Below, piece by piece: positions 1-8,129 of a DNA stretch of 14,927 bases. Below the pieces are notes generated by a model. That model was not told where the DNA came from. It searched no databases and saw only the letters and a list, made by a program, of their open reading frames with translations. Each line of letters opens with the position of its first letter. The stretch's first letter is position 1. The DNA comes from JAABRT01 sp038259155 (lineage in GTDB: Bacteria > Gemmatimonadota > Gemmatimonadetes > Gemmatimonadales > Gemmatimonadaceae), in the NCBI GenBank assembly GCA_038259155.1, contig JBBSPE010000112.1, forward strand, positions 1 to 14,927, given 5' to 3'. Position numbers and translations under genes: made by a program.

Positions 1-1
1 C

Positions 2-2182
2 GATCTCGTCGCGCGCTTCCTCACCGAGCGGCAGATCCTTTCCTCGCTCACGCACCCCAATGTGGCGCGCGTGCTGGATGGTGGCGCGCTGCCCGACGGA
101 CGGCCGTACCTGGTCATGGAGCTGGTGGATGGCCAGCCGATCACACGCTTCGCCGATGCCCACAGGCTCCCGCTGCGCGCCCGTCTCGACCTCTTCGTGG
201 AGGTCGCCAACGCCGTACACGCGGCGCATCGGCAGTTGGTGGTGCACCGGGACATCAAGCCGTCCAATATCCTCGTCTCCAGCGAGGGACAGGTCAAGCT
301 GCTCGACTTCGGGATCGCCAAGCTGCTGCACAGTGACGGCGTCAACACGCAGACGGGCGTGCGCCTGCTCACGCCCGACTACGCAAGCCCCGAGCAGCTG
401 CGCGGGGACAGCATCACCACCGGCAGCGACATCTACCAGTTGGGTCTGCTGCTGCGTGAGCTGCTCACAGGGCTACGACCGCTGGCGGGGGACACGAACC
501 CAGGCGAACCACCCGTGCACCCCAGCCGCGTGGCCACGCTGTCGCTGGCACACGCGGAAGCCCCGGGTGACCGGGCCACGGCACGTGCCACCACCCCCGA
601 TCAGCTCGCGCGCGCACTGCGCGGCGATCTGGACATTATCGTGGGCAAGGCGCTCCGAGCGGCACCCGAACAACGCTACGCGTCTGCTGAAGAAATGGCC
701 GAAGACGTGCGCCGCTTCCTGCGCGGGCGTCCAATTCTTGCGCACCCGGAATCCACGCTCTACCTGGTGACCAAGTATTTGGCACGCAAACGGTGGATTG
801 TACCCACCGCGGCACTCAGCGCGCTCGCCCTGCTCGGATTCCTCGGCGCACTGACGGTGCAGAACCGCCGGCTCGAGACCGAACGGGACGCGGCCCAGCT
901 GGCGTCGCGTCGTGCCGAGGCCACGGAGGACTTTCTGGTGGACATGCTGCGCAGCCCCGATCCCACGAACGCAACGAGCGCCGCAAATCCCAGCGCACTC
1001 ACGGTGGTGGACGCGCTGCAGCAAGGACGCCAGCGACTCGACACGGAACTCGTGGACCAGCCAGAAGTGCGTGCTGCGCTGCTGTCGGCGATTGGTGAAA
1101 CGCTCTCCGGGCTTGGGCGCAATGCAGCCGCTGACACGGTGCTCCGTCAGTCGCTGCAGCTGTACACGCAGGGGTTTGGCGCCGCAGACGAACGAGCGCT
1201 TGGCGTCATGCGCCAGATCGGCAACAATCACCGCGTGTCACGATTCTCGCAGGCCGCCGACTCGGTGTTCCGCGAGGAGCTGCGGCTGCGCCTCATTACT
1301 GGTGCGCTCCCTGACAGCATGCACGCGACGTTGCTGTCGATCATCAGCGGCGCGCAGCTGCAAATGGAGCGTGAGGACTCCGCGTTGGTCTACGCCTCAG
1401 CGGCTGAACGCCTGCTGCGAACCACCGGCGACACCAGCAGCGCGGCGTACGAAGATGCGATCAGTGCACTTGCGCCGGCGCTCCGGGGCGCCGAACAGTT
1501 CGATTCTGCAGAAACGGTGTATCGCCGTTTCATCCAACGGCTCGAGGCGCGCAAGGCACCGCGGCTCCTCCAACTCGCCACGACGTACAACAACCTCGCG
1601 TTCCTGCAAAAGACGCGCGGCGACCTGGCCGCGGCCGATTCGTCGTACCGACAGGCGCTGCGCATCCTGAATGCAACGCTGGGGGCCGGACACCCGCGCA
1701 CGGTGCTGACCAGCAACAATCTGTCCGTCACGCTCGAGCTGATGGGGCGCTACGACGAGGTCGCTGCGCTGGGACGCGACATCGTGTTCGCGACGGAGTT
1801 CCAATGGCCCGACGGCAACTGGCAGGTGGGCGCCGCGCACCTGAATCTCGGGCGATTCTTCCTGCGTCGCGTGCAACCGGCCAATGCCATTGAACCGCTA
1901 CGGAGCGGCTGGCAGAGCTACGTGCAGACGCTCGGACCCAACCATGCCTGGACCATCGTCGCAGAGGCGCAGCTCGGCATGGCGCTCGTGGCCACACAGC
2001 GCACGGCGGAAGGCGATCGTCATCTGGACCATGCGTATGCGTGGATGCGCGCGTTACCGAATGGACCGAATGCGGAGCTCGTCGGCATCGTCAGACAGTT
2101 GGTGGGCCTGCTGCAGGCGAACGGTGGAGCGCGACAGGCCGCGCGGTTTGCCTCGTTGCTGCCAGCAACCACCCCGCCGTGA
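2..2182 (+). CDS. Receptor-type Ser/Thr protein kinase with TPR tail, 5' end outside the window
   Basis: The reading frame is open from base 2, so the start and the ATP-binding glycine loop and lysine lie upstream of the window; 726 residues are visible. The alpha-C glutamate is in TERQIL. The catalytic loop is VVHRDIKPSN (His-Arg-Asp at 245-253) and the metal-binding DFG is at 305-313, followed by TPDYASPEQ. A single hydrophobic span (roughly 794-860, WIVPTAALSALALLGFLGAL) should place the kinase in the cytoplasm and the C-terminal part outside. The C-terminal ~430 residues are helical with TPR-like stretches (for example ATTYNNLAFLQKTRGDLAAA), suited to binding a ligand or partner. Known family role: phosphorylates Ser/Thr of target proteins in membrane-linked signalling. 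The gene converges on an ECF sigma gene 18 bp away, which I infer is its functional partner. The second kinase in the window has the same architecture but a much shorter tail. Confidence 0.93.
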   Translation, partial: DLVARFLTERQILSSLTHPNVARVLDGGALPDGRPYLVMELVDGQPITRFADAHRLPLRARLDLFVEVANAVHAAHRQLVVHRDIKPSNILVSSEGQVKLLDFGIAKLLHSDGVNTQTGVRLLTPDYASPEQLRGDSITTGSDIYQLGLLLRELLTGLRPLAGDTNPGEPPVHPSRVATLSLAHAEAPGDRATARATTPDQLARALRGDLDIIVGKALRAAPEQRYASAEEMAEDVRRFLRGRPILAHPESTLYLVTKYLARKRWIVPTAALSALALLGFLGALTVQNRRLETERDAAQLASRRAEATEDFLVDMLRSPDPTNATSAANPSALTVVDALQQGRQRLDTELVDQPEVRAALLSAIGETLSGLGRNAAADTVLRQSLQLYTQGFGAADERALGVMRQIGNNHRVSRFSQAADSVFREELRLRLITGALPDSMHATLLSIISGAQLQMEREDSALVYASAAERLLRTTGDTSSAAYEDAISALAPALRGAEQFDSAETVYRRFIQRLEARKAPRLLQLATTYNNLAFLQKTRGDLAAADSSYRQALRILNATLGAGHPRTVLTSNNLSVTLELMGRYDEVAALGRDIVFATEFQWPDGNWQVGAAHLNLGRFFLRRVQPANAIEPLRSGWQSYVQTLGPNHAWTIVAEAQLGMALVATQRTAEGDRHLDHAYAWMRALPNGPNAELVGIVRQLVGLLQANGGARQAARFASLLPATTPP

Positions 2183-2200
2183 CGTGACCCGAACCGCCGG

Positions 2201-2791
2201 TCAGGTTTGGGTTGGCCCCTCGCGCTCGCGCTCGGGCGCCAGCGACTCCAGCAGATACGCACGCGCCCGTGTCCACTCACGCTCCACCGTGCGCACCGAC
2301 GCGTCGAGCACCTCGGCCACCTCCGGCACCGTGAGTCCGCCAAAAAACCGCAGCTCCACCACCTGCGCCATGCGCGGGTGCCGCTGCGCGAGCCGTTCCA
2401 CCGCTTCATCCACCCCGAGCACGTCGGCCGAGTCGTCGGTGTTCGCGACGAGCTCCTCGTCGAGCGGGATGCTCACCGCCCCGCCGCCGCGTCGCTCCGC
2501 ATTCCGGCGGCGAGCGTGATCCACCAGAATGTGGCGCATCGCGCGCGAGGCAAAGCTGTAGAAGTGTGATCGGCTCTCCCACTGCCCGTCCACGCGCCCC
2601 ACGAGGCGCAGGTAGACCTCGTGCACCAGCGCCGTGGTCGCGAGATCGTCGCCGTGGCCAGCCTGCAGACGGCGGTGCGCGATGGCGCGCAGATCATCGT
2701 AGGCCAGCGTCACCAGTCGCTGGAACGCGTCCTCGTCGCCCTCGCTCCATTTCGACAGCAGCACGGTAATGGTGCCGGAATCACTCGACAT
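2201..2791 (-). CDS. ECF sigma factor, Sig-70_X6/TIGR02999 type (sigma copy 1)
   Basis: A 196-residue RNA polymerase sigma factor. Region 2 runs over roughly residues 18-90 (WSEGDEDAFQRLV; ATTALVHEVYLRL; FYSFASRAMRHILVDHARRR), and region 4 is at the C-terminus (LTVPEVAEVLDASVRTVEREW, a helix-turn-helix). I start at the ATG at 2791 because MSSDSGTITVLLSKW matches the usual N-terminus of this family; a GTG at 2863 would add 24 proline-rich residues, and that GTG falls inside a likely promoter element. No clear Shine-Dalgarno site precedes 2791. In region 2.2 the usual acidic DAED segment reads ATTA (Thr52, Thr53). The family commonly sits beside Ser/Thr kinase genes. It ends 18 bp from the convergent kinase gene, and no anti-sigma gene is visible. 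A TACCTTC box at 2839-2833 (minus) is a likely -10. Confidence 0.94.
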   Translation of the reverse strand: MSSDSGTITVLLSKWSEGDEDAFQRLVTLAYDDLRAIAHRRLQAGHGDDLATTALVHEVYLRLVGRVDGQWESRSHFYSFASRAMRHILVDHARRRNAERRGGGAVSIPLDEELVANTDDSADVLGVDEAVERLAQRHPRMAQVVELRFFGGLTVPEVAEVLDASVRTVEREWTRARAYLLESLAPEREREGPTQT

Positions 2792-2832
2792 GGCGGGCCC
2801 GGACGGTAAGTGAAAGTCCCGAGTGCAGGGCT

Positions 2833-2863
2833 GAAGGTACGGGTGGAACGGGGAGCGCGCCAC
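2833..2863 (-). promoter_or_regulatory. Putative promoter of sigma copy 1
   Basis: On the minus strand GTGG (2863-2860) is followed 20 bases later by TACCTTC (2839-2833), about 42 bases before the ATG at 2791. Sigma copy 2 has the same two words with the same 20-base gap upstream. The TACCTT part resembles a -10 hexamer; the GTGG part is not a sigma-70 -35. Function is inferred only from the match between the two copies. Confidence 0.45.
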
Positions 2864-2983
2864 GATGCGGAAGATCAGGTGGCGGACCTCAGGCCGGTTT
2901 CCCGTTCGAGGGGCAGGGCCGGATCGGGCAACGTGCGATCACGGCCGCAGTTTCACCCCCCTCATCCGCCTGCGAGGTCCATC

Positions 2984-5002
2984 ATGCTCCGCCGAGTTCC
3001 CCATACCGTGCCCCTGCTCGCCGCGCTGGGGGCAAGCGTTCTGTTCGCCGCCTGCGACTCCGGTACACCCTCGGAGCCGATGGTCACCCCCACCCCCGTC
3101 ACCGGCGTCTCGGTGAGCGCGCCATCCACAACTGTCCCGGTGGGCACCACCGTGCAGTTGAGCGCGACCGTGTCACCCGCTACCGTCTCGCAGGGCGTGG
3201 TGTGGTCTTCGAGCGACGCGCTTCGGGCGTCGGTGAGCACCAGCGGCCTCGTGACGGCCATCACGCCGGGCGCCGTGCGCATCATCGCCACGAGCGCGCT
3301 CGACGCCACGAAGTCCAGCGGCGTGGACCTCACGCTCACCGGCTGCCTGGCGCTCGTACAGGCCACGGTGACCAACGGCGGCACGCTGGCGCAGGACACG
3401 TGCTACGAGGTCGTGAACCCGCTCACGGTGAACAGCGGCACGCTCGTCGTGCAGCCCGGCGTGCGCCTGCAGTTTGGACCGGGCGGGTCGCTGAGTGTCG
3501 CGACGTCCGGTCGCATGAATGCGTCCGGCACCGCCGTCAAGCCGATCCTGTTCACCAGCATCGACCCAATCGGGGTCTGGCGCGGTCTGCGCTTCGATGA
3601 GAGCCGCGGCGTGGAGAACATCCTGCGCTACGTCACCATTGAGAACGCCGGCTCGAGCGGCTGGAGCGGCGCCACCCAGTCGCGCGCTGGGCTCCTGCTC
3701 GACGGCTCCTCACGCGTGGACATGCAGAACAGCGCGATTGTGAACAGCGGCGGCACCGGAATCAGTGTGTACGATGGTTCCGAAATGGTGTTCGACAACA
3801 ACACCCTGCGCGACAACGCGATTGCCGCGTGGGTGCATCCCGGCTCGGCGCAGTATGTGGGCGGGACCACCACGTTCTCGGGCAACACCGCGAACGTCGT
3901 GCGCACGTCGTTCGGCAACACCAATGCCGTAGCCACCGCACAAACGTGGCACCGGCTGACCGTGCCCTACGAGATCCAGACGCGCTTTTTCATTGAGGCG
4001 GCGCTGACACTCGAAGCGGGCGTGACGTTGTCATCGCTTGATGACGTGGAGATCGTCGTGCGCAACAATGGAATTCTCACGGCGATCGGCACTACCGCGC
4101 TGCCGGTCACTCTCACAAGTCGTACCAACGCGCCCGACAGCTGGAAAGGTTTGCAGATCAACACGGCGTCAAACGAGAACCGGTTCGACCATGTGATCTT
4201 CGAGAACGGCGGCAGTCAAGCCTGGACGGGAGGCGCCGACGCACGGGGCATGGTCTATCTGAGCGCTGACAGCAAAGCGATGATCACCAACAGCACCTTC
4301 CGAGGCAGCGGAAGCTATGCTTTGAACGTGCCGTCCAACGGCGACATCAGCGGATTTGACGGGAACGCGTTCACGCAGAACGCGCAAACCATCATCGTGC
4401 ACCCAAGCCGGGCCGGCGGCATCACCGCCAACAACAGCTTCACACAGAACACGGAGAACGCCGTGCGCATGAAAGTCGGCCACACGGACGACCTACTCGC
4501 GGCGCAAACCTGGCACGACTTCGGCGTGCCGTTCTATGTGCAGGGCGTCACGTACATCGACACCGACGTGACGATCGACGCCGGTGTGGAGTTCGAGTTC
4601 GCCCAGGATGCCAATTTCATCGTACGCGACGCAGGCACGCTTCGCGCCAACGGCACGACCGTCAATCCGGTGGCCTTCCGAGGCCGAGAAGACCTCACGG
4701 CATTCTGGAAAGGCATTCAGTTCGCCACGGCGTCGCCGCTCAACGTGCTCACCAACGTGAGCTTCCAAAACGCCGGCTCCGACGCCTGGTTCGGTGGTGC
4801 GAACTCAACCTCCACCATCCACGTGACCGCAGACGGCTTGCTGAGCCTCGTCAATGCCACGTTCGCGCTCACGGGCGGCTACGCAGCGATCGTGAGCAAC
4901 GGCGGGAGTCTGACCTGCACCAACGTCACGCACAACGGTTTCATGTATTACGTCTTCAGCAACAGTGCGGGCAACGGCGCGTCCGGCACCTGTCCGGGTT
5001 GA
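2984..5002 (+). CDS. BIG2-domain lipoprotein with three 188-residue beta-helix-like units
   Basis: A 672-residue exported protein. The ATG at 2984 has GAGGT at 2974-2978 and begins a lipoprotein signal (MLRRVPHTVPLLAALGAS, lipobox LFAAC, lipidated Cys24). The frame is open back to 2810 without a plausible start. After a Pro/Thr linker, residues ~38-118 form a BIG2-like immunoglobulin fold (VSVSAPSTTVPVGTTVQLSA; GLVTAITPGAVRIIATS). The rest is Asn/Gly/Thr-rich and built from three related units of 188 residues. Trp199, Trp387 and Trp575 mark the W-(R/K)-G-(L/I) motif of each unit; NAGSSGW, NGGSQAW and NAGSDAW follow it; and QTWH recurs at Trp322 and Trp510. Such sequences usually fold as right-handed parallel beta-helices, seen in surface adhesins and polysaccharide-binding proteins. 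No catalytic residues could be assigned. Asp follows the lipidated Cys. The ligand is unknown. Confidence 0.9.
   Translation: MLRRVPHTVPLLAALGASVLFAACDSGTPSEPMVTPTPVTGVSVSAPSTTVPVGTTVQLSATVSPATVSQGVVWSSSDALRASVSTSGLVTAITPGAVRIIATSALDATKSSGVDLTLTGCLALVQATVTNGGTLAQDTCYEVVNPLTVNSGTLVVQPGVRLQFGPGGSLSVATSGRMNASGTAVKPILFTSIDPIGVWRGLRFDESRGVENILRYVTIENAGSSGWSGATQSRAGLLLDGSSRVDMQNSAIVNSGGTGISVYDGSEMVFDNNTLRDNAIAAWVHPGSAQYVGGTTTFSGNTANVVRTSFGNTNAVATAQTWHRLTVPYEIQTRFFIEAALTLEAGVTLSSLDDVEIVVRNNGILTAIGTTALPVTLTSRTNAPDSWKGLQINTASNENRFDHVIFENGGSQAWTGGADARGMVYLSADSKAMITNSTFRGSGSYALNVPSNGDISGFDGNAFTQNAQTIIVHPSRAGGITANNSFTQNTENAVRMKVGHTDDLLAAQTWHDFGVPFYVQGVTYIDTDVTIDAGVEFEFAQDANFIVRDAGTLRANGTTVNPVAFRGREDLTAFWKGIQFATASPLNVLTNVSFQNAGSDAWFGGANSTSTIHVTADGLLSLVNATFALTGGYAAIVSNGGSLTCTNVTHNGFMYYVFSNSAGNGASGTCPG
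3578..4708 (+). repeat. Exact 564-bp protein-level period inside the lipoprotein gene
   Basis: Equivalent Trp codons lie at 3578, 4142 and 4706, each 564 bp (188 codons) apart, and a second pair of equivalent Trp codons at 3947 and 4511 is also 564 bp apart. The units have diverged in DNA but kept their length exactly, which points to old duplication with selection on fold register. Confidence 0.85.
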
Positions 5003-5007
5003 CCGCA

Positions 5008-5049
5008 CCAACGTGAACTGGCCAACGTGATCCGGCCGGCGTGATCACG
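5008..5049 (+). repeat. Three tandem 14-bp repeats upstream of the amidohydrolase
   Basis: CCAACGTGAACTGG (5008-5021), CCAACGTGATCCGG (5022-5035) and CCGGCGTGATCACG (5036-5049) follow one another with no gap. All three share CGTGA at the same place. They begin 5 bp after the lipoprotein stop and end 42 bp before the putative -10 at 5092. They could be operator sites for a regulator or decaying duplications. Confidence 0.7.
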
Positions 5050-5091
5050 CGCGGCGGTTCGCAGTCAATGGCGACGCGGGAGTGCCCGTCC

Positions 5092-5097
5092 TACATT
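5092..5097 (+). promoter_or_regulatory. Putative -10 box (TACATT) of the amidohydrolase
   Basis: TACATT is followed by CTGGACC and then the ATG at 5105. With the usual 6-8 base gap, transcription would begin at or within a base or two of the start codon, so the mRNA may be leaderless. No Shine-Dalgarno sequence lies in the last 15 bases. No good -35 was seen. Confidence 0.35.
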
Positions 5098-5104
5098 CTG
5101 GACC

Positions 5105-6559
5105 ATGCCTACCCGTCCCGGAGTACGGCGAGCCGCCGCGTGTTTCACCGTGGCGCTGCTCGCTCCGTCGCTGACCACGTCATCGCTGGCCGCCCAGCGC
5201 CCCGTGCTCAGCAACGCGGTCCGCCAACAGTTCGTCACGGTGGACACCACCGTGGTCGCCCTCACCAACGTGCGCGTGATCGACGGAACCGGCGCCCCCG
5301 CACGCGCCGGCCAGACGCTCATCATCCGCGACGGACGCATTGCGGCCATGGGTGCGTCGGCCAGCACCGCCGTCCCGGATGGTGCGCAGGTGCTCGACCT
5401 CACCGGCCAGTCGGTGATGCCCGGCCTCGTGATGATGCACGAGCACCTGTACTACCCGTCGGGTGGCGGCACCTACGCCAACCTCACCGAAAGCTTCGCT
5501 CGGCTGTATCTCGCCGGCGGCGTCACCGCCATGCGCACGGCCGGCAACATGAATGGCTACGGCGAAATCGCCATGCGCCAGACCATCGAGCAGGGCCGAG
5601 CGGCCGGCCCGTGGATTGACGCCACGGCGCCGTACCTGCAAATGCGCGGCATCAACATCCCGCAGCTCTACAACCTCAAGGACGCCGCCGACGCGCGCCG
5701 CATGGTGAACTTCTGGGCCGACGCGGGCGCCACGTCCTTCAAGGCCTACATGCACATCTCGCGCGACGCACTCGGCGCCGCCATTGACGAAGTGCACAAG
5801 CGTGGCCTGCGCATCACCGGTCATCTCTGCTCCGTCACCCTCGCCGAGGCGGCGGCGCTCGGCATCGATAACATCGAGCACGCGTTCTTTGCGGCCACGG
5901 ACTTTGTGGCCGACAAACAGGCCGACGAATGCCCGGGCCAGGGCACGGGACAGGCCGCGCTCAACGACATCACGCCAGCCAGCCCCGCGTTTCAGACACT
6001 GGTGAAGACGCTCATCGATCGCAACATCACGCTCACGTCCACGCTCACCGTGTTCGAGACGTTCACGCCGGGACGTCCGCTACCGCGTGGACTCGAAGTG
6101 CTCACCCCGCAACTCAAGGCACTGTATGAAGCGCGCTACGCAGCCACCGCGCGCAACACCCGGTCGATTTACAGCACGCTCTATGCACGCGAGGCCGCCC
6201 TCGAGCTCGCGTTTGTGCGCGCGGGCGGCACGTTGGTGGCTGGCACCGATCCCACCGGTGGCGGTGGCGTGATCGCCGGCTTCTCCAACCAACGCGCGGT
6301 GGAATTGCTGGTGGAAGCCGGCTTCACGCCACTCGAGGCCATCAGAATCTGCACGCTCAACGGCGCCACCTATCTCCGCCGCGAAGAGCAGATCGGCTCA
6401 CTCGCCGTGGGTAAGCAGGCGGATCTACTGGTGATCGACGGGGATCCCTCCACCACCGTGGCCGACATCAGAAAGCTCTCGCTCGTATTCCGGCAGGGCG
6501 TGGGCTACGACCCGGCCAAGTTGATCGCATCCGTTACCGGACGCGTCGGACTGTTCTGA
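5105..6559 (+). CDS. Exported metal-dependent amidohydrolase (imidazolonepropionase/prolidase-like)
   Basis: A 484-residue hydrolase of the amidohydrolase superfamily, whose members cleave C-N and related bonds with one or two metals. An N-terminal signal peptide (about residues 1-30, ending SLAAQ) predicts a periplasmic enzyme. Visible metal-site residues are His112 and His114 (MMHEHLYY), Lys213 (SFKAYM, the usual carbamylated lysine), His240 (ITGHLCS), His259 (NIEHAFF) and Asp382 (VAGTDPTGG), a full binuclear set. The C-terminal TLNGATYL and GSLAVGKQADLLVIDGDP stretches belong to the composite beta-sandwich typical of the superfamily. Its substrate cannot be read from sequence; related exported enzymes include dipeptidases and lactone or carboxylate hydrolases. 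It lies 102 bp after the lipoprotein gene, with its own putative promoter and upstream repeats, and converges on the beta-lactamase gene with a 17-bp gap. Confidence 0.92.
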   Translation: MPTRPGVRRAAACFTVALLAPSLTTSSLAAQRPVLSNAVRQQFVTVDTTVVALTNVRVIDGTGAPARAGQTLIIRDGRIAAMGASASTAVPDGAQVLDLTGQSVMPGLVMMHEHLYYPSGGGTYANLTESFARLYLAGGVTAMRTAGNMNGYGEIAMRQTIEQGRAAGPWIDATAPYLQMRGINIPQLYNLKDAADARRMVNFWADAGATSFKAYMHISRDALGAAIDEVHKRGLRITGHLCSVTLAEAAALGIDNIEHAFFAATDFVADKQADECPGQGTGQAALNDITPASPAFQTLVKTLIDRNITLTSTLTVFETFTPGRPLPRGLEVLTPQLKALYEARYAATARNTRSIYSTLYAREAALELAFVRAGGTLVAGTDPTGGGGVIAGFSNQRAVELLVEAGFTPLEAIRICTLNGATYLRREEQIGSLAVGKQADLLVIDGDPSTTVADIRKLSLVFRQGVGYDPAKLIASVTGRVGLF

Positions 6560-6574
6560 GCGCGAACGGGCGCG

Positions 6575-6598
6575 GATCAGTGGCGCCGATCAGTGGCG
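6575..6598. repeat. 13-bp-period direct repeat at the beta-lactamase stop codon
   Basis: GATCAGTGGCG occurs at 6575-6585 and again at 6588-6598. The duplication covers the last codons of the minus-strand metallo-beta-lactamase gene. Its 13-bp period is not a multiple of three, and the downstream copy supplies the TGA stop, so it may have reset the C-terminus. Confidence 0.75.
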
Positions 6599-7515
6599 GG
6601 CGCCTTCACCTCAATGGCCAATCGCCGCTCCAGCTGTGCTCGCGCCGTCGCGGCGTAGCGACGGCACGCCTCACGATCCACGAGGGCGGGCATCGCACCC
6701 GGCGCCGATGCCACCCGCTCCCAAAGCTGTGACCCACCGGGATGCGGCGTCACCAGCACGTCGCATGTGAGCCGCTCGAGCGCCGCGTAGCCGTCACGGA
6801 AATCCTGCACCGCTGACGGATACGTCGCACTTTTTGTGTACAGGAAGCCGGCGGCGGAGATCGGGGTCTGGCTGTCCGCGTACACGATCTCCAGGCACCG
6901 TGCCCCCTCGCACGACGTCCATGACCAGCTGGTGCCGCCAGGCGTATGGCCCGCCGTGTGGTGCGGCGTCACTTCCACGGTGCCCACGCGCACCGTCGCC
7001 CCCAGCGCCAGCTCGCGCACATCGGCGATTCCCGGAAACCCGTCCAGCTCCCCGAACTGCGGATCGTCCGCACCGGAGACACCGGTGCGCAACACGCGTA
7101 CACTCGCCGCACTGGCCAGCACCGGCGCGCCGGAGCGACGCTGCAGCTCAGCCAAGCCACCCGCATGGTCGAAGTGCGCGTGTGAATTGAGCAGCCACCG
7201 GACGTCCTCCATGCGAAACCCGAGCGCCTCGATGTTGCCAATGATGATCGGCGCCGAGGCCGGGAGTGCGCCGTCGATCAGCACGTGGCCCGAGTCCGAC
7301 GTGATCAGGATCGCGCCCAGACACGCCGTGCCCACGTAGTAGGTGTTCCCGAACAACCGATGCGGAGCGTGCGGCGTGTTCCACTCCGCCGACGTGCTGC
7401 ACGCCGGAATACTGCCTGCCTGCACGGACTGGCCCGCGAGTGGTGCGGCCCAGAGCACGGCAAACAACAGCGCCGCGACCACCTTGCACTGCCTCATCTG
7501 TTTCATCTGCTTCAT
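6577..7515 (-). CDS. Subclass B3 metallo-beta-lactamase
   Basis: A 312-residue exported protein of the metallo-beta-lactamase fold. Zinc ligands of subclass B3 are all present: His112, His114, Asp116 and His117 in NSHAHFDHAGG, His190 in HHTAGHTPGG and His258 in VTPHPGG. Ser215 (YADSQTP) takes the place of the B1/B2 cysteine, and Cys251 with Cys284 match the B3 C-terminal disulfide position. Known role: zinc-dependent hydrolysis of penicillins, cephalosporins and carbapenems in the periplasm; activity here is inferred. I chose the ATG at 7515; ATGs at 7506 and 7497 are equally possible, since three 9-bp repeats each bring an ATG, and a TTG at 7542 would extend it. All keep the signal peptide (VVAALLFAVLWAAPLAGQ). 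It is the last gene of a three-gene minus-strand cluster, 47 bp after the DHFR-like gene. Confidence 0.92.
   Translation of the reverse strand: MKQMKQMRQCKVVAALLFAVLWAAPLAGQSVQAGSIPACSTSAEWNTPHAPHRLFGNTYYVGTACLGAILITSDSGHVLIDGALPASAPIIIGNIEALGFRMEDVRWLLNSHAHFDHAGGLAELQRRSGAPVLASAASVRVLRTGVSGADDPQFGELDGFPGIADVRELALGATVRVGTVEVTPHHTAGHTPGGTSWSWTSCEGARCLEIVYADSQTPISAAGFLYTKSATYPSAVQDFRDGYAALERLTCDVLVTPHPGGSQLWERVASAPGAMPALVDREACRRYAATARAQLERRLAIEVKAPATDRRH
7489..7515 (-). repeat. Three 9-bp repeats each containing a possible start codon
   Basis: On the minus strand ATGAAGCAG, ATGAAACAG and ATGAGGCAG follow directly, giving MKQMKQMRQ at the start of the beta-lactamase. Any of the three ATGs could start translation. 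No strong ribosome site singles one out; GAGCGG precedes the first closely. Confidence 0.8.
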
Positions 7516-7562
7516 CCGCTCAAGGTGCACGTGCCTGCGCAATTTCAGAATTCGGGTCTGTG

Positions 7563-8129
7563 TCAGGAGCGTTTCGGCACCGCATACACCAGTTGCACAA
7601 AGTCGGCGCCAAACTGCCGCACAGTGCGCAGCCGCAGCGGTGGCGTCGTGATCGCGCGCGGCAACAACGGCGCGCCGCCGCCGAGCGTCACGGACGCCAC
7701 GCTGATGATCAACTCGTCCAGCAACCCGTGGTCGTGAAACTGTCCAACCAGCTCACCACCACCCACCAGCCAGATGTTGCGATCCCCCGCCGCTTGCACC
7801 ATGGCCGCGTGCACCGGTCGCACGTCACCACGCACGAAGTGCACGTTCGACCCGGGCACGCGCTGCAGCTCTCGCGAGCTGAATACCCACGTGGGCTGCT
7901 CATAGGGCCATGCGCCCACGCGACCTGGGTCCACGAGGACCTGATTGGCCAGAATCCACTCGTACGTGGTGGACCCCATCGCGAGCGCTCCCACCTCGGC
8001 AATGAACGCGGGATAGTCGTCGGTGGGATTGTCCGTGAACTGGAACAGCCAGTCGAGCCCATTCGAGGAGTCCGCGATGAAGCCGTCCAGACTGGTGGCC
8101 GTGTAGTACTGCGTCTTCACGGACGCCAT
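7563..8129 (-). CDS. Dihydrofolate reductase/RibD C-terminal domain family protein
   Basis: A 188-residue single-domain cytoplasmic protein with the RibD_C/DHFR-like fold. Family hallmarks are the N-terminal strand and loop SLDGFIADSSNGLDWL, LAMGSTTYEWIL in the middle and the nucleotide-binding NIWLVGGGELVGQF, then LLDELIISVASVTLGGGAPLLP. These proteins bind NADPH and are presumed reductases, but most stand-alone members have no known substrate, so DHFR or riboflavin activity should not be assumed. Its ATG at 8129 lies inside the end of the D-aminoacylase-like gene (13-bp overlap), so translational coupling and cotranscription are likely. The metallo-beta-lactamase gene follows after 47 bp. 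Length is normal and no part appears missing. Confidence 0.9.
   Translation of the reverse strand: MASVKTQYYTATSLDGFIADSSNGLDWLFQFTDNPTDDYPAFIAEVGALAMGSTTYEWILANQVLVDPGRVGAWPYEQPTWVFSSRELQRVPGSNVHFVRGDVRPVHAAMVQAAGDRNIWLVGGGELVGQFHDHGLLDELIISVASVTLGGGAPLLPRAITTPPLRLRTVRQFGADFVQLVYAVPKRS

Noticed and set aside
473..1231. Long open frame on the minus strand inside the first kinase gene
   Set aside because: It lies opposite a convincing kinase/TPR protein, has no recognisable domain and is Arg/Gly-rich, as expected for an antisense frame in high-GC DNA.
2183..2200. Terminator between the first kinase and the sigma gene
   Set aside because: Only a short TGACC/GGTCA inverted repeat with a 9-base gap (about 2184-2202) is present and there is no T-run, too weak to call.
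2810..2983. N-terminal extension of the BIG2 lipoprotein
   Set aside because: The lipoprotein signal begins exactly at 2984 with a good ribosome site; an extension would bury it.
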